DNA from: Ulva prolifera
Lineage: Eukaryota > Chlorophyta > Ulvophyceae > Ulvales > Ulvaceae
Assembly: GCA_023078555.1 (NCBI GenBank)
Contig: CM041198.1
Span: forward strand, 5,701,924-5,765,923
Length of the DNA: 64,000 nucleotides
Direction: 5' to 3'
Shown here: positions 50,937-61,570 of the stretch, one piece after another
Position numbering within the stretch: the stretch's first letter is position 1
Layout of the letters: each line of letters starts with the position of its first letter
Made by a program: the position numbers and the translations under genes
Notes under the pieces: generated by a model
Database searches by the model: none
Told to the model about the DNA's origin: nothing
The model's input: the letters and a program-made list of their open reading frames with translations, nothing else

Positions 50937-52710
50937 GTGGTTGCGTGATGTAGCCTGTTCTCCGGTCGTGGATGGCGCCCGTCTGGGCTGTTGGCGCTGG
51001 ATCGAAGCAGGCGTGGAGTATATGGTAAACCTCGTGAATGGCAGTTTTTGAGACCGCACGTTGCCAACTGCAGCCAAATTTGAAGCAGGGCCAATCTGGG
51101 TTTCCCTCAACTGCCGCAATATATTCTTTGTAAAGTACTGAACTACTCGAGGGGTATGCTGCTGTTGATACGTAGGTGAGCAGCAGAGGGACCAGTGTGT
51201 GACAATAATGAGGTTGTCATGTTGAACGTTTCTGCATCTGCGGCACCTATGCCCCTGGCTGTGTGCAGTGCACATAACATACTCGGCACCGCCAGGTATC
51301 AACAGTGATGCCAGGATGACTATAATCTCTCAACAGTTCGCAGAAGTAACGAAGTGGCGAGTGATCATGCTGAATATTCATGTATGCACTACAACAACAT
51401 AGTAGCGCAACTTCACAATCATTTGCATGTTGCTTGCCAGATCTTCTAGATCATCACAAACTGTGAGCACGCGCTTTGCCTTTGCCTACGCAGCTGCTCT
51501 GGAGAGCATGTCTGCCTGTGGTCGGAAATCTTCTCCAAGATTTGTTGCAACAGGGAGATGAAAGCATGATCCTTGGCCAATCACAAGGTGATCTCAAAAT
51601 TACATGTGGCGCCCCATCCGCAGATCATCAGATGTTTATTCCACATGCACTGTACAGCACGTGACCCACACTCATGGGGCAAGACCGCAGCATGCTGTGT
51701 CCCCTAGGCTGGCATCGGGGATGAGCACATGTAGCCCTGTAGCACCGAGCATTTCCTGACCATCACCCCTTCAAACTTAAATTCTCAGATATGATCAAAC
51801 AACCTCACAAAATTCAAAGACAACCTAGGTGGTCCAACAATAACGGTACATGGTGCAGTATAGCTGGGTCAGAGCGAATCTCACATGCCGTCTGGATGCC
51901 TGAGAAACAACTCAGAAACAGTTCCACATCAACGATGAAGCACCGGTCGCAGCATCGTGTCACAAGGACAAAGCCTGAAGGGCCGGAAGCACCGCCAGCA
52001 CAACGAGGAAGCACACGGACAACGCAAAGCATACGCGCCAGGAGAGCAACAGCCACCTCGAATTCGCCCGAACTCTGGGCCGCAGCATTGTGTCACACAC
52101 AGCACACAGCACACACACAATCTTACGCTGCAGCAGCGTTCCTATACCGGCATGCATGCTGACTCGTCTGCGATGGTCTCTCCATTCTGCTCTCCTCTCT
52201 CGAGCCCGGGACAGAGCCCTGCCCTGCCCTGCACACATCCCATCACACACCCCATCACACATCCCATCACACATCCCATCACACACCCCTGCCAGTTCGC
52301 ATCTGCTCCCACTACTGCAGACATGATCATATGATCATGCAGGCCTCCCGCTTGCGCACCCGGCATCGTATCGGTGGCTGGGATTGCTTCGGGCCTCACT
52401 CTAGATCTGCAGGATAACAGCAGCTGTGAACCCCGGAACTAGCGATGCTTGGGGCAAGGACATAGAGATTGTCAAAGATGGTGCTTTGCAACCACCACGC
52501 TTGCGGAGTGTGGTACATAATCACTGATCAAGACAACCCCCTGCGGGGTCCGCCATGAAAGAGAAGGCTGCATCGTGGTGCCCAGGGACTGCGGGCTGCG
52601 CACGTTTTTTACGCACATCTTTATAGAAAAAACATTATACAGACGAATTAACAAATGTTGACATGCTGAAACCACACACCTCAGGTCTTAACACCCTCTA
52701 GATGTAGTCC
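50937..52710. other. convergent spacer between paralogue 3 and the minus-strand secreted gene
   Basis: No coding exon recognised. It holds one family B copy and, at about 52236-52297, four to five copies of an 11-bp unit (CATCACACAYC). Both flanking genes end here. Confidence 0.4.
51948..52097 (-). mobile_element. family B retroposon copy, inverted
   Basis: About 116 bp between 17-bp duplications with one mismatch (CGCAGCATCGTGTCACA at 51948-51964; CGCAGCATTGTGTCACA at 52081-52097). On the minus strand it reads towards the family 3' end CCTTGTGACACA. Internal sequence is more diverged than in the other copies. Confidence 0.6.
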
Positions 52711-55618
52711 TCATCGCCCAACTGTGAAGGAGAAGAGGGGTGAGAGAGGGGTCGGGGCAGGAGGCGCCGTCGGAGGGGGGCCGGACGGCACTACATCCGG
52801 AGTCGGTGGAGGGGGGATCGGCTCCGGCACTACATCTGGAGTCGGTTGAGGGGGGATCGGCTCCGGCTCACTAGGGCTAGGTTGCGGAGGGCTCACCGCC
52901 GGCGGCGTTGTCGGTGGAGGCGTCACCGCAGCCTCTCCTGGCGGGCTTGGAGTCGTGAAGTCAAAGATTGGCGGCGTAGGCACCGGTGGGGGGGGCACAA
53001 CCGGCGGGGGGGGCACAACCGGCGGGGGGGGCACAACCGGCGGGGGGGTCACCGGAGGTTCCACCGGTGGGGCTGGCGTGATGAAGTTAAAGATCGGCGT
53101 CGGAGGCGGCGGAATCGCACAGGGTATCTGCACCCCCGACGTGTCCAGGGTGAGCGCGATCTCGTCCACGGCACAGGGGGCACACGCCGTCCCCGCAACC
53201 TCGACCCCATACGCCACAGCGCGCAGCATGGCTGTCGGGGTGCATCTGTTGCCGCTACTGAAGGCGTCGAGGTCGGCGGCGATGTCGTTGCGGCCAAGGT
53301 CCGAGGTGAAGGTGAACGCCTCGACGCCCTCACGGTCACAGTTGAAGCCGCGGTCATCTTCCGTGCGGGTCGCGAGGAACCCTGGGGGGACAGGGGAGAC
53401 TGGCTGCAGGAAGAGGACGTTGCGGGAGCCGGAGGTGTCCGTGAACGCGAGGTCAAAGTCCACGTCCGCGATCCATGTGGCGACGATCGAGTAGAAGAAC
53501 TGCACAGCACACCTGGCTTGGACGTGGCTGAAGATAGGGCAGGGGGGGGGGGGGGGGGGGGGCATGATGCATGCGCGCTGCACCGACGTGCGGGTCTTGG
53601 CTGCCCATGCATGCAGCCAATTGAATCGAACAATCGCACACGCAGACCGCGGGCCTGTGCAGCTTCCCTGAGGTGCCACACATACCTTACGGACGGAACA
53701 CCACACCCAGCCGCGGGTACACCGAGCGGGATGTGACGCACCTGGCAGGTGCCCGCCGTGGGCCCCCCGGGGGTGCACTCACGGAGGCCGGCGCACTGGC
53801 TCGCAGGCCCCCCGATGACGCATGCGCAGCCGTCCCGGCCGACCGTCTCCGGCGTGTCGCACGGCGGCGGCGTGCACGTGCCGGCCACACATGACTGCCC
53901 CGGGGTGCAGCAGTCCGTCGACACGCTGCAGGTGCCTGCGGCCGGGGAGCAGCCGGGCCGCACGTCGGCGCACGCGAGCGCGACCTCCGGCACGATGTCC
54001 ACCGGCGTCGGCGGAGGCACTGGGAAGGTGGGCCCGTCTCCATAGTAGTATGGAGGGAGCTCGGGGAAATCCCCATACGGGTAATCATACGGGAAATCAT
54101 ACGGATAGTCGCCCGGGTATGGTAGAAACGGTGGTGCTGGCGGCAGCGGTGGGGGGAGAACCGGCGGCGGGCTGCCGGGGCACGGAAACTCGAGGGTTGA
54201 CGTGTTGAGTGCCAGGGTTATATTGTTGAGGTCGCATGAATCGCCGACGCAGGACGTTTCGGCGAGAACAACACCCCACGCAATCGCTTGCAGCGATGCG
54301 GAGGGGGCGCATGCGGTGCCGAGCACGCCGGGGAAGAGGAGGGCGGCGACGTCGCTGCGGCCGGGCACGAGGGAGAAGGTGATCGTCTCCGTGCTGAAGC
54401 CCCCGCAGCTAGCAAACCGGTCGGGGCTCGTGACCGCGCCGGGGATGCCGGCAAAGACGGGGAACTGCTGGCCGAAGACAGTATCGATGACGAGGTCGAA
54501 GTCCACGTCAGCGGTCCAGGTCGCGTTCAACACGTAGAAGAACTGCACCAGCTTTCTCCCTCACGTGTACATCCATTATGTTTGTTTTGGTTGTCATGCG
54601 TACGCGCCCGCTGCGGTCATAGTCTAGGGCACCGGAAATCGATGCTGACTCCTCAACTGGAATGGTGAGGTGGTGCACCATGAAGTGGGTGTGGTCATGT
54701 GTGTGGGCTACAAGTGGTCATGTGTGTGGGCATGATGGCAAGACAGCGGAGTGCCTTGGGGCCGCGTGGGAGGCGGCCGCGCTACAAGTTGAGAGGCTGG
54801 AGAGCGGGGTAGAGGCGCTGCCGGGACTCTGGGACACAGCGCATTCTGACACCATCAGCACGGCCCCCCAACCGTCGAACAATTTGAAGTGACCCAGCCG
54901 CCCGTAGCGACCATGCACGCACTGCCTGCGCCTGTCATGCATGGCCAGCGAACGTGTGCGCCAGACGGCAGCGCAGGGCTCTCAGGGAAGTTGATGCAGA
55001 TGCTTGTGCTGCTTGTGCACAGCCTGCAGGGACTGATACATTGAAGGGCTACAAACAGGGGCCAGGTGTCTGTGGGTGTGTGTGGTCGTGGGTGTGGTCG
55101 TGTGTGTGGTCATGTGTGTGGCTGTGTTGCTGTGGCCGGCGCGGGTGCTGACGTTGCGTGGGTGTGTGATGCGTGTGGCTTGCTGCGTGGTGTGCGGTTC
55201 CCCTGGTTGTTGCTCGCGGTGCTACCTGCCTTGCTTGCTTCACACAGGGGCCAGAGAGCAAGAAAAGCGGTGGAGGAGAGGGACGGACCTGGCAGGTGTT
55301 GGTATTGGGGCCGTTCAGGGCGCACTCAAGGGGAAAGCTGCACTGGCTCGCGTCGCCGCCGACGATGCACGCACAGCCCTCCGCGCCGGCGCCGGGGCCG
55401 TCACAAGGCGGCGGCGTGCACGCACCCGCCACACACGAATGCCCCAGCACGCAGCAGTCAATGGCAGAGGTGCACGGCTCGCTGGCCACGGCACAGGCAG
55501 GGTCCTCGCAGACCTGGGCCGCAGCGAGGCGGGCGCCGGCGGAGGCTGCGGCGAGCAGCAGGGCCCATCGCGGGGCCATCTTCATGTGCGGTGTTGCTGC
55601 CAAAGGAGTGCTGCGCAT
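52711..55618 (-). CDS. secreted two-repeat protein: Cys modules, novel beta-type domains, Pro-rich linkers
   Basis: Exons on the minus strand: 55618-55289, 54542-53742, 53499-52711; 639 aa, all phase 0. The ATG at 55585 (MKMAPRWALLLAAASAG...) is the better start for a signal peptide and would give 628 aa. Exon 1 encodes a Cys module (CTSAIDCCVLGHSC, CTPPPCD, GCACIVGG, TCQ). Exon 2 starts FFYVLNATWTADVDFDL, a domain of about 110 aa with paired cysteines, then a Pro/Tyr linker and a second Cys module (CSVSTDCCTPGQSC...TCQ). Exon 3 repeats the domain (FFYSIVATWIADVDFDL) and ends in PPPVV and EPIPP repeats. Proline linkers suggest a hydroxyproline-rich wall or matrix protein, like pherophorins in style, but the CPFP-type pherophorin signatures are not seen. 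A possible last intron (donor GTAGTG near 52.80 kb, acceptor CTTCACAG at 52.72 kb) would swap the end for LGDEDYI. Confidence 0.75.
53542..53562 (-). repeat. homopolymer, G21 on plus = C21 on the gene's sense strand
   Basis: In the second intron of the minus-strand secreted gene, about 43 bases before the acceptor. Confidence 0.9.
55055..55254 (+). mobile_element. family B retroposon, longest copy
   Basis: About 178 bp between perfect 11-bp duplications ACAGGGGCCAG (55055-55065; 55244-55254). The left part is GT-rich (TGTGGTCGTGGGTGTGG). It sits in intron 1 of the minus-strand gene, in antisense orientation to it. Confidence 0.7.
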
Positions 55619-55769
55619 GCGCGCCTCGCAGCGGCGGTGGCGCTGAAGCTCAAGTCAGCTATGGACCTGCATGAATATGCACATGCGGTTGATGCGGAGT
55701 TCGTGAGCTGCTCCAGCTTCTCGCTGTTTGCGCGTTGCTGTCCCGTTTGGTGCCTTGGTCCTTGGAACA

Positions 55770-55838
55770 CATGGTCGATGCGGTGGGGTTTGTCTTCTCC
55801 CGTTCACTCTTTTGTAAAAGCATGGTCGATGCGGTGGG
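55770..55838 (+). mobile_element. family A micro-retroposon copy A4
   Basis: Only about 33 bp of element (GTTTGTCTTCTCCCGTTCAC...) between perfect 18-bp duplications CATGGTCGATGCGGTGGG (55770-55787 and 55821-55838). The clearest small copy. Confidence 0.9.
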
Positions 55839-56162
55839 TTCAGCCCTGAGCTCAGCCATGTCTTGTTGCGGAGTGTGCCGATCCCCAGACGGAAGAGTCA
55901 TGCATGCGTTTTGGGAAAGGCTGAAGCTTCAGCGAGGTGTACGGCTGCAAGCTGGCAACAGTCTCACAGCGGCTCGCAACGCGAACGCGTCGGCCTCGCT
56001 CCAACGCATGCAGCCGCAGTGCGCTGCAGCTTCCGGTCGTAGTGAGAACCTGTGCTGTGCGCCTGAGCCCGTACACGGCCACCATGTATGACATATACGT
56101 ATGATACCGGCTCTGAGCCTGTGTCAAAAAAGATACGGTAGCACTGGCGCAGCATGTGCACA

Positions 56163-56291
56163 CGCTTAGACGACTGCGGGTGGTTTATTTACAAAAGAGT
56201 GAACGGGAGAAAACAAATCTGTTTCAGTGTTTCATTGTTTCAGTGTTAACACTGAAACCGAATCTCATCCGCTTAGACGACTGCGAGTGGT
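56163..56291 (-). mobile_element. family A micro-retroposon copy A5, longest duplication
   Basis: About 85 bp with internal reiteration of the GTTTCAGTGT segment, between 22-bp duplications with one mismatch (56163-56184 and 56270-56291, starting CGCTTAGACGACTGCG). Confidence 0.85.
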
Positions 56292-56526
56292 AGGCGAAGC
56301 ATGCGTGCATGCGAGCTGTCGACTAGTTCATGACACGTCCACGCAGCTGGCTACACGACGGCACGAAACACTAGCCATGCATGTGCCCAGGCGCAGCGGT
56401 ATATCTCAGAGATGCAGATGCGGTGGACATTCGGGCTGGGGCGTGGCTGGGGCGTGCCGTGCAAACGCACAGCTTTGCACTCGCTGATATGTGCATGTAC
56501 AAGCTGTGTGAGTGTGTGATGACTTT

Positions 56527-56563
56527 GATTCGGATGAGATTCGGTTTCGGTGTTTGTTCTCCT
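56527..56563 (+). mobile_element. family A fragment A6, 3'-interrupted
   Basis: GATTCGGATGAGATTCGG through TGTTTGTTCTCC, after which the usual CGTTCACTC end is lost. Probably a rearranged copy. Confidence 0.6.
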
Positions 56564-57010
56564 GGGGGGCCTAGGCTTGGAACACTAACGAATTGGGCAT
56601 ACCCATGCATGCAGCCACCCACTCCTCAATAAACATTTGCCGACACAATCACACCTCTGTGTACAGCTGTAATGGCTGCGACCAGGGCGGGTGATGCCGT
56701 GTGCGTGGGTGTGTTGGTGTGTTGGTATGTGCTCGTGTTGCTGCTGGTTGGTGGTTGCATGGGTGTGATCACTCATGAGGTGCCCCGTTGAAGCACCAGA
56801 ATTCTGGTACAAAATCGTGCTGCACAGATCGGCCCTTGACTCTGCCACTGTGGCTCTGGGGTGCGTTTTGCCAGCAGAACTGTGGCCACAGTTCTGCTGT
56901 ACGTTTCAGCATACAGCAGCGTTAACGGCCCCTGACCCAGCATAGGGCAGTGCTGCCCTCATCCCACCGACCCCTGATCCAAAAGGGGCACTTTGCCCAA
57001 CTCTGGGGAA

Positions 57011-57090
57011 GTCAGGTTTCTTGTGTAGTCAGGTTACCCTGGTTGTTGCCCGCGATGCTACCTGCCAGCCTTTGCCCTTGTAACACACCC
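57011..57090 (+). mobile_element. family B fragment
   Basis: GGTTGTTGCCCGCGATGCTACCTGCC and the CCTTGTAACACA-type end are present. No clean duplication was found, except a local GTCAGGTT repeat. Confidence 0.5.
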
Positions 57091-57112
57091 GCAGATTCGG
57101 CGCAGAGTGTAA

Positions 57113-57163
57113 TTACAAAAGAGTGAACGGGAGAAAACAAACACTGAAACCGAATCTCATCCG
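57113..57163 (-). mobile_element. family A copy A7
   Basis: Near-consensus 51 bp from the fixed end through CACTGAAACCGAATCTCATC. No convincing flanking duplication could be assigned. Confidence 0.7.
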
Positions 57164-57423
57164 CATCAACATCAACCTACACTCACACACACACGAACAC
57201 AACAACCGCACGCACAACTCAGTCCCGGCAGGATCGCGTCCTCCAGGCCCGCATCATACCGGCGCAGAGTCCCCACACGCACCACCAACTCTGATCGATA
57301 TGCAAATCAATCTATGTTCTGCCGCATTGGCCGCGCTGCAGCGCACTAAACATGCCGCTGCCCGGCCAGCGTCCCCCAGCTGCATGCACTGCAGAGCGCC
57401 AGAGCATGCCAACAGCGAAGGTT

Positions 57424-57479
57424 GACGTGAATGTTCAGTGTTTGCTGTCTCCCGTTCACTCTTTTGTCAGCGACGTGAA
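57424..57479 (+). mobile_element. family A copy A8
   Basis: Element core TGCTGTCTCCCGTTCACTCT between 8-bp duplications GACGTGAA (57424-57431 and 57472-57479). Confidence 0.65.
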
Positions 57480-57575
57480 CATGCATGGCGGACAGGGCAC
57501 ATGAGCAGTCAGACAAGGGTTACGTGAGATTGTCGCGTCGATGCAACGATGCTACGGTCCTCTCATGCACAACCG

Positions 57576-57659
57576 CCATGTCGCGGGCCCGGTGATTCGG
57601 ATGAGATTCGGATTTGGTGTCTGTCTTCTTCCGTTCACTCTTTTGTACCATGTCGCGGG
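57576..57659 (+). mobile_element. family A copy A9
   Basis: About 60 bp (GATTCGGATGAGATTCGG...CACTCTTTTGTA) between perfect 12-bp duplications CCATGTCGCGGG (57576-57587 and 57648-57659). Confidence 0.85.
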
Positions 57660-57872
57660 TCCTCTATTGATATACTGCAGGAGGTTGAACGCAACTGATG
57701 CAGACGCTGCAGCCCCACGTGTTTTACAAGAATAGAGGTGGCAAGGCGGGCAGCACCGGTACCGCGCAAGACGCAAGCAGGCCAGGCACACACCCAGAGT
57801 CTGGATCCCAGACACCCACGAGTGTGCACAGGGTGGGCACGACCGCTGTGACACGCGCGTATGATTGGGCTT

Positions 57873-57953
57873 AAGCGATACTGATTACAAAAGAGTTACA
57901 AAAGAGCGGACGGGAGAAAACAAAGAGTTACAAAAAGAGTGAACTCAAGCGAT
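57873..57953 (-). mobile_element. family A copy A10, composite
   Basis: Three partial copies of the fixed end (GTTACAAAAGAG or close variant) in a row within about 67 bp, bracketed by AAGCGAT. Looks like repeated insertion at one site or template switching. Confidence 0.6.
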
Positions 57954-58057
57954 TAGCTGTGCTGTGTCACAAGGACAAAGCGAGCGAGCTAGGCAGGTAG
58001 CACCGCGGGCAACAGCCAGAGGGACCTCACACCCACACAACCATTGGCTGTGCTGTG
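57953..58057 (-). mobile_element. family B copy, inverted
   Basis: About 77 bp between 14-bp duplications with one mismatch (TTAGCTGTGCTGTG and TTGGCTGTGCTGTG). Directly abuts family A copy A10. Confidence 0.7.
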
Positions 58058-58198
58058 CGCTGTGCGTGCGGTGTCTGCGGTGCTACTGGACAGGCGCAGC
58101 TGGCTGGCTTACCGAGTCTTTCGGTGTAACAGCGCCATGGCAGGTTTCCATTTAATGAGCCTCAGCGCAGTACACTGTGCGTGCAACGAGCTGGAGTT

Positions 58199-58254
58199 AC
58201 TGGGAACGCCCTTGTTTTCTCCCGTTCACTCTTTTGTAACAGACTGGGAACGCC
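58199..58254 (+). mobile_element. family A micro-retroposon copy A11
   Basis: Element of about 32 bp (TTGTTTTCTCCCGTTCACTC...) between perfect 12-bp duplications ACTGGGAACGCC (58199-58210 and 58243-58254). Confidence 0.88.
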
Positions 58255-58323
58255 TAACTATCTCGTGAACCCCGAATTGTTTTGGTGTGACGATACGTCA
58301 CATGCATAGATATGCATGACATA

Positions 58324-58351
58324 GAATATTCTGGAAGCCTCCGGAATGTCC
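58324..58351. promoter_or_regulatory. heat-shock element, six phased units
   Basis: GAA, TTC, GAA, CTC, GAA, TCC triplets each exactly five bases apart; four match the nGAAn/nTTCn consensus perfectly and two differ by one base. A TATA-like TATATAAG is at 58583-58590, with three TCTAGA-type sites between. Known HSF sites have this spacing; the target gene is not identified. Confidence 0.55.
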
Positions 58352-58582
58352 CGTCAGCCTACAAGCTTGTGGCTGACAGCACGGGGCACTGTCAACAGTG
58401 GTCGCCAGACCGTCTTGCGTCAGCAGGACGGGCCATCTAGAAGCACGAGTCTAGAGCTATCTAGAAGGAGTGCTTATGTCAGCCAAGCATGGCTTACGCG
58501 ATGGAAGACTCTGGTGTGTACGGGGAACAGTGGGCTGAGCTCAGCACACTGTGGCAGGTGTCGTACACAGGCTGTCTTATAG

Positions 58583-58590
58583 TATATAAG
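58583..58590 (+). promoter_or_regulatory. TATA-box-like TATATAAG
   Basis: Good TATA match 232 bases downstream of the heat-shock element on the same side as a possible downstream exon. Transcription from here is inferred only. Confidence 0.4.
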
Positions 58591-59545
58591 CAGCTGGACC
58601 TTAAAGGGTAGACGACAGATCTCTCTTCTATGTCTCTTGACTTAACAGTCTTTACATTTGGTCCATGCGGAAGCCTCGAAGCGGGACTATCTTTGCCCAC
58701 GCTTGAGCTCCACAGCCTCGCAACTGGCGCCTCAATTCAGGCCCGGTCACACAAGATCGTGTGTGGACTGAAGATATTCACAGAGCTCCGATCAAAGCTC
58801 TAAAGCCGGCAGCTCATGAAAATGTGTATGTATCGTATCGCGAACGCAGCACGTGAGCTCTGCTGCGCTGCCGGTCGTTAAATATTGAAACTGCAGGTCG
58901 AATCGGCACCGTACCTCTTGAGCGCTGGCTCTCCGCGCTGCAGCTGGGTCGACGTCCTGCCCGTGCGATGCACAGCCACCCCTTCACCAGTGCCAACGCC
59001 AGCAGCTGAACTCACGGCCGGCCACCAGCTGTCGAGGGCTCTGCTCCAGCCCCAGCCGATGTCAGCTTCTGTCAAAGCGCTCCAGAGCAAGGCAAGGTGG
59101 TGTCTTGCTGCAAGAGACAGCTACAAGCTAGGTGAATGCTTCACTGGTACCGGTGCGCACGCACTGGACCGTATGTAATGGTCGCCAATTGCGAGTGAAA
59201 TCCAGCGGCTGGGCTTTTGTTACACCCCCCCCTGGCAAGCTTTCTGATTCTTGTTTGGTTTTGTGTGTTCTACGAGGGTGCGTGCATGCATATACGTGTC
59301 CGCGCCCATGCAGCGAGTCGCGGCCACGACGACTCGTGCATGGACAGGGCGGCGGTGACAATGGCCGCCGCGCCGCGCTTGGTGGCCACGGTGGCATGCA
59401 GCTGTACACCTCCCGCGCGCCATAGCGCAGCCGCCGTGGCACGCATCGACAACCGCCGACACCAAGAAAGCTTTGCAAAGGCTCATCATGGTGACATCCA
59501 CGCGTTTGTGGGCCGCCGGATGACGGTCAGTATACGTAACAGTGT

Positions 59546-59610
59546 ACATGTACAAGATTTACAAACGAGTGAACGGGAGTAGACAAACACCAAAGGCCGA
59601 GTCACATGTA
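59546..59610 (-). mobile_element. family A copy A12, diverged
   Basis: TTACAAACGAGTGAACGGGA with two substitutions, between short repeats ACATGTA (59546-59552 and 59604-59610). Confidence 0.6.
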
Positions 59611-59856
59611 TACAATGCATCGCCATGCCTGCCGCGGGCTTGCTCAGGTCTGTGCAGAGGCCATGGTGCCGCGGCTGAACCCATTTGAGGGATCACAGAT
59701 GAGCAAATTTGCTTAAGCCTAGGGGAATAGGTGGGCACCGCACAGCGACCCCCATTGCAAGATCTTGATTCGAATCGATTCCTTCAGGTTCAGCCTCCAC
59801 GCCGGTTTGGGGTGAGTTCACTGTTCTGTAACATGCATGCACTGGTGCCACGCCGA

Positions 59857-59943
59857 CAAGTGGCTGTATTTGATTCGGATGAGATTCGGTTTCAGTGTTT
59901 GTTTTCTCCCGTTCACTCTTTTGTAATATTCCAAGTGGCTGTA
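59857..59943 (+). mobile_element. family A copy A13, longest intact body
   Basis: About 63 bp from GATTCGGATGAGATTCGG to CACTCTTTTGTAATATT, between perfect 12-bp duplications CAAGTGGCTGTA (59857-59868 and 59932-59943). Best reference copy for the family. Confidence 0.9.
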
Positions 59944-60319
59944 CACGCTTCGACGATGCCTGTGGCGCTTAAGATAGATTTTACCTCCTCGCGATCGTGT
60001 GGGGCCATGGGGGCAGTGGTGTACAACACATTATTTGATTGTGCCGGGCGATTAAAACTACTCTAAATTTCACATCGGAGTGCCCGCTCTGACTTTCCAA
60101 TTTGCACGGGGTGTCAGGTGCATTTTTTTGGGTGCGCGGAGTGACAGGCTCCTCGGCGAGTCCTAGGCCGAGTGAGACAGACTGTCAGTGCTGTAAATCT
60201 GGATTTTTTCCTGGCGGGAAAACCGACGACTCGCTCTGCTCGCCGTCGGGATTTTGCCACAGTTTCCGAATTCTGGCGGGAATCCGATCGGTCTGCACCG
60301 CAATTGCAAGACCCCTCGC

Positions 60320-60544
60320 GTCGTCGGGAAAACCGACGGCTCGCTTCGCTGGCCGTCGGTCATTCGCCCCTTTTTTCATAATTTGTCGGGAAACCGATCG
60401 GCATGTAGAGCCCCGGTCCTGACTCAGGACTCCCCGAGGAGCGCCTCAGGGCTCTACATCCCGATCGGTTTCCCGACGAAAAATTGGGAAAAGGCAAAAA
60501 AACCGACGGTGAGCGAAGCGAGTCTCGGTTTCCCCCGAGAAGCC
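60320..60544. repeat. foldback (long imperfect inverted repeat)
   Basis: Arms 60320-60414 and 60449-60544 pair over about 95 bases; the inner 30 (GTCGGGAAACCGATCGG, TGTAGAGCCC) is nearly perfect, with a loop of about 34 bases. Related fragments lie at 60.18-60.30, 60.94-61.09 and 61.41-61.56 kb. Possibly a MITE-like or foldback transposon. Confidence 0.75.
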
Positions 60545-60939
60545 AGGGGGGGGGCCGGCGGGGGTGCCCGACGGCCGCCAACGGTGCTTTTCGGGATACC
60601 CCGACCAATGCCGACAGCTTAAGCAATTGTCGGGATCCCGAAATCCTGTCGGGCCTGAAGGCACCGGATGTACATTGCAATGACAGAGCATTCATCAGGT
60701 GAGTCGCAACCAGGTTGCTTGCTGCTTGCGCATTGCGACAATGACCTTGCTTTCGTTCGGGTTCACTGGTCAAGGGCCGAAGCGCAGGCGCAGGGCCGAA
60801 ACTCCTGCATCAGCCGACCAGGGCAGCAACGAAGCCAGTTGTTCGTTGATTCGTTGCTTCGTAAAACCCGAAAATTGTTTTTGACACCCCCGATAGAACC
60901 TGAGGAGGTCGGCGGGCAACCCGATATCCAGCAGGGTGC

Positions 60940-61095
60940 TTTTCGGGGCCAGCCCGACAAAAATTGGGTATGGCTTCGGTTTACCCCGACAAGAAAAAAC
61001 CGGCTTGTAGAGCCCTGCTCAGGACTCCTGAAGGACTCCTCGGGGAGTCCTCGCAAACGCGCGGCTTACGCCGCGCATTCGCTCGTCGCTTACCG
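60940..61095 (+). repeat. fragment related to the foldback repeat
   Basis: Shares TTGTAGAGCCC, CAGGACTCC and CCCGACAA blocks with the foldback, and contains the hairpin GCGCGGC..ACGCCGCGC. Confidence 0.5.
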
Positions 61096-61238
61096 GTATG
61101 CCATACACGGAAGAAGGACTATCACATGCAAGAGCACTAGGGAAAAAGCAAGATGCATGCTTAAATCTTACATCAACTCTACGCGCGGTGCATAAAGTCC
61201 TCTTGTAAGCAGTTGAGTCAAGCGGCCAACTTCGGCCT

Positions 61239-61301
61239 TGAGCATACAATCTATTGTTTACAAAAGAGTGAACGGGAGAAAACAAATACTGAGCATACAA
61301 T
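61239..61301 (-). mobile_element. family A micro-retroposon copy A14
   Basis: About 39 bp between perfect 12-bp duplications TGAGCATACAAT (61239-61250 and 61290-61301). Confidence 0.9.
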
Positions 61302-61409
61302 GCATTGCCGGCTGGCACTGTCGAAATGACATTGAGCCTTAACGTGCCAGCCGCCACGTCTGTGCACAGCCACAAACCTTTAGCAGAGCAGAATATTCGT
61401 CAAGCAACC

Positions 61410-61570
61410 CCCCCCAAAAAAATCGCGCTCCGGGCAGTTTTCTGGGATGGCGCGGAGTACTCCGGTGGAGCTGTAATTACTCCGGTGGAGCTCCTCGCAT
61501 CCACGCGGCTCACGCCGCGCACTTCCTCGTCGCCCACCGCTGTACCCCGGCGCCGTCCCAGACAATTGCC
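61410..61570 (+). repeat. GC-rich degenerate repeat
   Basis: Two copies of TACTCCGGTGGAGCT and a CGCGGCTCACGCCGCGC hairpin resembling the one at 61.06 kb. Confidence 0.5.

Noticed and set aside
52236..52297. CRISPR-like array of CATCACACAYC units
   Set aside because: Contiguous 11-bp units without spacers; a simple minisatellite in eukaryotic DNA.
52711..55618. Calling the minus-strand secreted gene a pherophorin
   Set aside because: Proline linkers are similar in style, but the conserved pherophorin cysteine/CPFP motifs were not found.
57113..57163. Family A as introner-like elements or tandem-inverted-repeat transposons
   Set aside because: Copies are intergenic, lack terminal inverted repeats and carry no splice sites; variable-length duplications point to reverse transcription.
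59769..59790. tRNA genes (TTCGAATC-type T-loop words here and elsewhere)
   Set aside because: No matching acceptor, D or anticodon arms could be folded around these words.
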